Shown piece by piece: positions 43,759-45,416 of a stretch of DNA of 45,416 nucleotides. Within the stretch, counting starts at the first letter, position 1; each line of letters starts with the position of its first letter. The notes under the pieces were generated by a model. The model saw nothing but the letters and a program-made list of their open reading frames with translations, was not told where the DNA came from and searched no databases. Source of the stretch: an uncultured beta proteobacterium (GTDB lineage: Bacteria > Pseudomonadota > Gammaproteobacteria > Burkholderiales > Burkholderiaceae_C); the NCBI GenBank assembly GCA_903914175.1, contig CAIWNX010000224.1:1-45416 (forward strand), given 5' to 3'. Position numbers and translations under genes: made by a program.

Positions 43759-44265
43759 TCAGGCTTTGGCTTGCGCGAGCATGGTTGCCGCGTCGCTGGC
43801 TTCAAATTTTCCCGGTGCCTCGATGTTCAGCGATGCCACCTTGCCATCCTTGATCAGCATCGAATAGCGATTGCTGCGCAGGCCCATGCCCTTGCCGGTC
43901 AAGTCCAGCGTCAGGCCGGTGGCCTTGGTGAAAACCGCATCACCATCGGCCAGCATGCGCACCTTGCCCGCCGTCTTCTGATCGCGCGCCCAGGCGCCCA
44001 TGACGAAGGCATCGTTGACACTGACGCACCAGATCTCATCGACACCGGCGGCCTTGAGATCGGCAAACTTCTCGACATAGCCGGGAACATGCTTGGCCGA
44101 GCAGGTCGGCGTGAAGGCCCCTGGCAGCGCAAACAGGGCAATGGTCTTGCCGACGCTGGCCTTGCGCACATCGACCGGATTGGGGCCGAGGCTACAACCG
44201 CCACCCTCAACTTCCGAATACTCCATCAACGTGGCCGCCGGAATCTGATCGCCTACTTTAATCAT
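43759..44265 (-). CDS. peroxiredoxin, Prx5/AhpC-TSA type
   Basis: A 168-residue cytoplasmic or periplasm-adjacent thiol peroxidase that breaks down hydrogen peroxide and organic peroxides. The active-site segment is PGAFTPTCS, with the peroxidatic Cys at residue 55 and Thr52 before it; the Arg that supports it is in the segment GLRSNRY. The length and the missing AhpC-type C-terminal resolving Cys fit the Prx5 group, which uses glutaredoxin or glutathione as partner. A good AGGAG ribosome binding site lies at about 44272-44276. It is transcribed in the same direction as the ribosomal genes but after a terminator. Confidence 0.93.
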   Translation of the reverse strand: MIKVGDQIPAATLMEYSEVEGGGCSLGPNPVDVRKASVGKTIALFALPGAFTPTCSAKHVPGYVEKFADLKAAGVDEIWCVSVNDAFVMGAWARDQKTAGKVRMLADGDAVFTKATGLTLDLTGKGMGLRSNRYSMLIKDGKVASLNIEAPGKFEASDAATMLAQAKA

Positions 44266-44333
44266 CTGTTGCTCCTGAAAGGTTGGACTGGTACCCGCGC
44301 ATCAAGCTCGGAAATTGTCCTGTTGAATGAACC

Positions 44334-44363
44334 AATAAAAACGGCTCACATTGTGAGCCGTTT
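44334..44363 (-). terminator. intrinsic terminator after rpsQ
   Basis: On the minus strand an 11-bp perfect stem (arm AAACGGCTCAC, 44339-44349, with its complement at 44353-44363, loop of 3) is followed by the T-rich run TTTTTATT (44341-44334). It lies 34 bp after the rpsQ stop. It ends the S10 operon and separates it from the peroxiredoxin gene. Confidence 0.9.
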
Positions 44364-44396
44364 CTGATACGTACGCAGTCCGCAGACTGCAAAGGC

Positions 44397-44666
44397 CTAT
44401 ACGGCCGCCGCCTTTTGCACCAAGCGGGTAGCGACCCAGTTCTTGGTTTTCGAAATCGGCCGGCTTTCGGTGATCTCGATGATGTCACCGAGCTTGTACT
44501 CGCCATTTTCATCATGGGCGTGGTACTTGCTCGACTTGCCGACGATCTTGCCGTAGAGCTCGTGCTTGACACGGCGCTCGATCAGCACCGTGACCGTCTT
44601 GGCACGCTTGTCGCTGACGACCTTGCCAGTCAGAGTACGCTTGAGGGATTTTTTAGCTTCCGTCAT
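44397..44666 (-). CDS. rpsQ: 30S ribosomal protein S17
   Basis: An 89-residue protein of the small subunit, close to the rRNA 5' domain. The oligonucleotide-binding-fold sequence is recognisable in [22 protein letters not shown] (in part), [17 protein letters not shown] and the family [12 protein letters not shown] Shine-Dalgarno AAGGAG lies before the start. It is the last gene of this ribosomal operon; the usual next gene, rplN, is not here. Confidence 0.97.
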   Translation of the reverse strand: MTEAKKSLKRTLTGKVVSDKRAKTVTVLIERRVKHELYGKIVGKSSKYHAHDENGEYKLGDIIEITESRPISKTKNWVATRLVQKAAAV

Positions 44667-44676
44667 TTATAGCTCC

Positions 44677-44883
44677 TTATTTGGCGGATTTATCAGCGCG
44701 TTGCTTCTCGACAAGAATGGTCTTGGCGCGAGCAATATCGCGGCGCGTGGAGCGCAGCGTAGCGGTGTTGTTGAGTTGTTGCGTGGCTTTTTGCATGCGC
44801 AGGCCAAAGTGGGCTTTTTGCAGCTCTTTGACTTCCACTTGCAAACCAGCAACGTCTTTTTGGCGCAGTTCAGTAGTTTTCAT
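44677..44883 (-). CDS. rpmC: 50S ribosomal protein L29
   Basis: A 68-residue protein near the polypeptide exit tunnel. The helical repeats fit the family: [15 protein letters not shown] at the start, [18 protein letters not shown] in the middle, and [11 protein letters not shown]. It is 10 bp upstream of rpsQ and 15 bp downstream of rplP on the same strand. Confidence 0.97.
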   Translation of the reverse strand: MKTTELRQKDVAGLQVEVKELQKAHFGLRMQKATQQLNNTATLRSTRRDIARAKTILVEKQRADKSAK

Positions 44884-44898
44884 ATCATTCTCTCCTGA

Positions 44899-45315
44899 TT
44901 ACTGGCCGATCATGCGTGCCACAAAAGTGGTGCGCAAGGGCAGCTTCGCGGCTGCCAGACGAAACGCTTCACGTGCCAGTTCTTCCGGCACACCCACGAT
45001 TTCAAAAACGATCTTGCCGGGTTGAATCTCGGCCACGTAGTACTCGGGATTGCCCTTGCCGTTACCCATGCGGACTTCCGCCGGCTTTTGGGAGATGGGC
45101 TTGTCCGGGAAGACACGGATCCAGATCCGGCCACCCCGTTTGACGTGACGAGAAATCGCACGACGTGCGGCTTCGATTTGACGGGCCGTCAGACGGCCAC
45201 GGTCCACACATTTCAGACCGAAATCACCAAACGCGACCGAGCTGCCTCGGGTCGCGACACCGGTGTTACGGCCTTTTTGCTCTTTGCGGTATTTGCGACG
45301 AGCGGGTTGCAACAT
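44899..45315 (-). CDS. rplP: 50S ribosomal protein L16
   Basis: A 138-residue ribosomal protein, needed for aminoacyl-tRNA binding at the A site and assembly of the large subunit. Hallmarks: the N-terminal [37 protein letters not shown] (in part), [12 protein letters not shown] and the segment RIFPDKP-like [19 protein letters not shown] (in part). Its start is preceded by AAGGAG inside the end of rpsC and is only 2 bp from the rpsC stop. Confidence 0.98.
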   Translation of the reverse strand: MLQPARRKYRKEQKGRNTGVATRGSSVAFGDFGLKCVDRGRLTARQIEAARRAISRHVKRGGRIWIRVFPDKPISQKPAEVRMGNGKGNPEYYVAEIQPGKIVFEIVGVPEELAREAFRLAAAKLPLRTTFVARMIGQ

Positions 45316-45317
45316 AT

Positions 45318-45416
45318 TTATTCTCCTTTGCCGTCAGCTGCTGCAGCTGGCGCGGCTACCTTGCGGACGCGCTTAACGGCGGGTTTGTTTGCATCGGCAC
45401 CAGTGGCCTCAGCAGG
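45318..45416 (-). CDS. rpsC: 30S ribosomal protein S3, C-terminal end only
   Basis: Only the last 32 residues are in the window, reading [20 protein letters not shown] then [12 protein letters not shown] and TAA at 45318-45320. The Ala/Pro/Lys-rich tail and the position directly before rplP identify it as the variable end of S3. The rest lies beyond base 45416. Confidence 0.88.
   Translation of the reverse strand, partial: PAEATGADANKPAVKRVRKVAAPAAAADGKGE

Overview
This is high-GC chromosomal DNA from a betaproteobacterium, most likely order Burkholderiales and probably family Comamonadaceae. I infer this from the gene content: a PhaM-type polyhydroxybutyrate granule protein, a DUF3567 protein, a truncated regulatory PTS (EIIA-HPr-EI without EIIB/EIIC), an SHP/DHC cytochrome module and the housekeeping set (hemE, priA, rep, tgt, psd, purU, tamA/tamB). 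The exact genus cannot be read from the window. There is no phage, insertion sequence, CRISPR array, tRNA or rRNA that I can support. Both ends cut genes: a PhzF-family gene on the left and rpsC on the right.

Layout. 1-6.1 kb: a partial PhzF isomerase and a histidine-phosphatase homologue on +; a tight three-gene minus-strand operon (B12-binding-type radical SAM protein, creatininase-family amidohydrolase, EamA/DMT transporter); and, divergently, an alanyl-tRNA editing protein overlapping a DUF167 gene. 6.1-10.6 kb: a ScsB/DsbD-type thiol-disulfide reductase, then a redox module made of a diheme cytochrome c, an SHP-type oxygen-binding monoheme cytochrome, and a cytochrome b561 fused to a second diheme domain. 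10.6-20.4 kb: hemE, a 352-bp AT-rich spacer with two DnaA boxes, priA, an AEC transporter (minus), Rep helicase, an AidB-like acyl-CoA dehydrogenase and tgt. 20.4-25.9 kb: a FIST-domain protein and PhaM (minus), a PCu(A)C copper chaperone, a DksA/TraR-type zinc-finger protein, a MarC protein and TamA. 25.9-33.8 kb: TamB, a broken DUF3108 gene, a DUF3567 protein, purU, and psd coupled to an atypical enoyl-CoA hydratase. 33.9-43.7 kb: an M32 carboxypeptidase, an MFS transporter, a lone GlcD-like flavoprotein, ptsI-ptsH-EIIA, a second MFS transporter, a CHRD-domain exported protein and a GNAT acetyltransferase. 43.8-45.4 kb: a Prx5-type peroxiredoxin, an intrinsic terminator, then rpsQ, rpmC, rplP and the end of rpsC, i.e. 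the 3' end of the S10 ribosomal operon on the minus strand.

How they fit together. TamA/TamB build the outer membrane. The SHP module probably carries electrons from quinol through the cytochrome b-DHC fusion and the free DHC to SHP, while the DsbD-like protein just upstream handles periplasmic thiols. The PTS proteins have no sugar permease, so they most likely signal carbon or energy status, which suits a polyhydroxybutyrate-accumulating cell (PhaM). The S10 operon reads leftward; since such operons normally run with the replication fork, the chromosome origin probably lies to the right of this window.

Most worth a second look: the radical SAM/creatininase/DMT operon with its extremely short divergent promoter region; the SHP module with a PmrA/QseB-like box in front; the DnaA-box spacer downstream of hemE; the doubly damaged DUF3108 pseudogene; and two enzyme homologues lacking standard catalytic residues (the histidine phosphatase and the enoyl-CoA hydratase).
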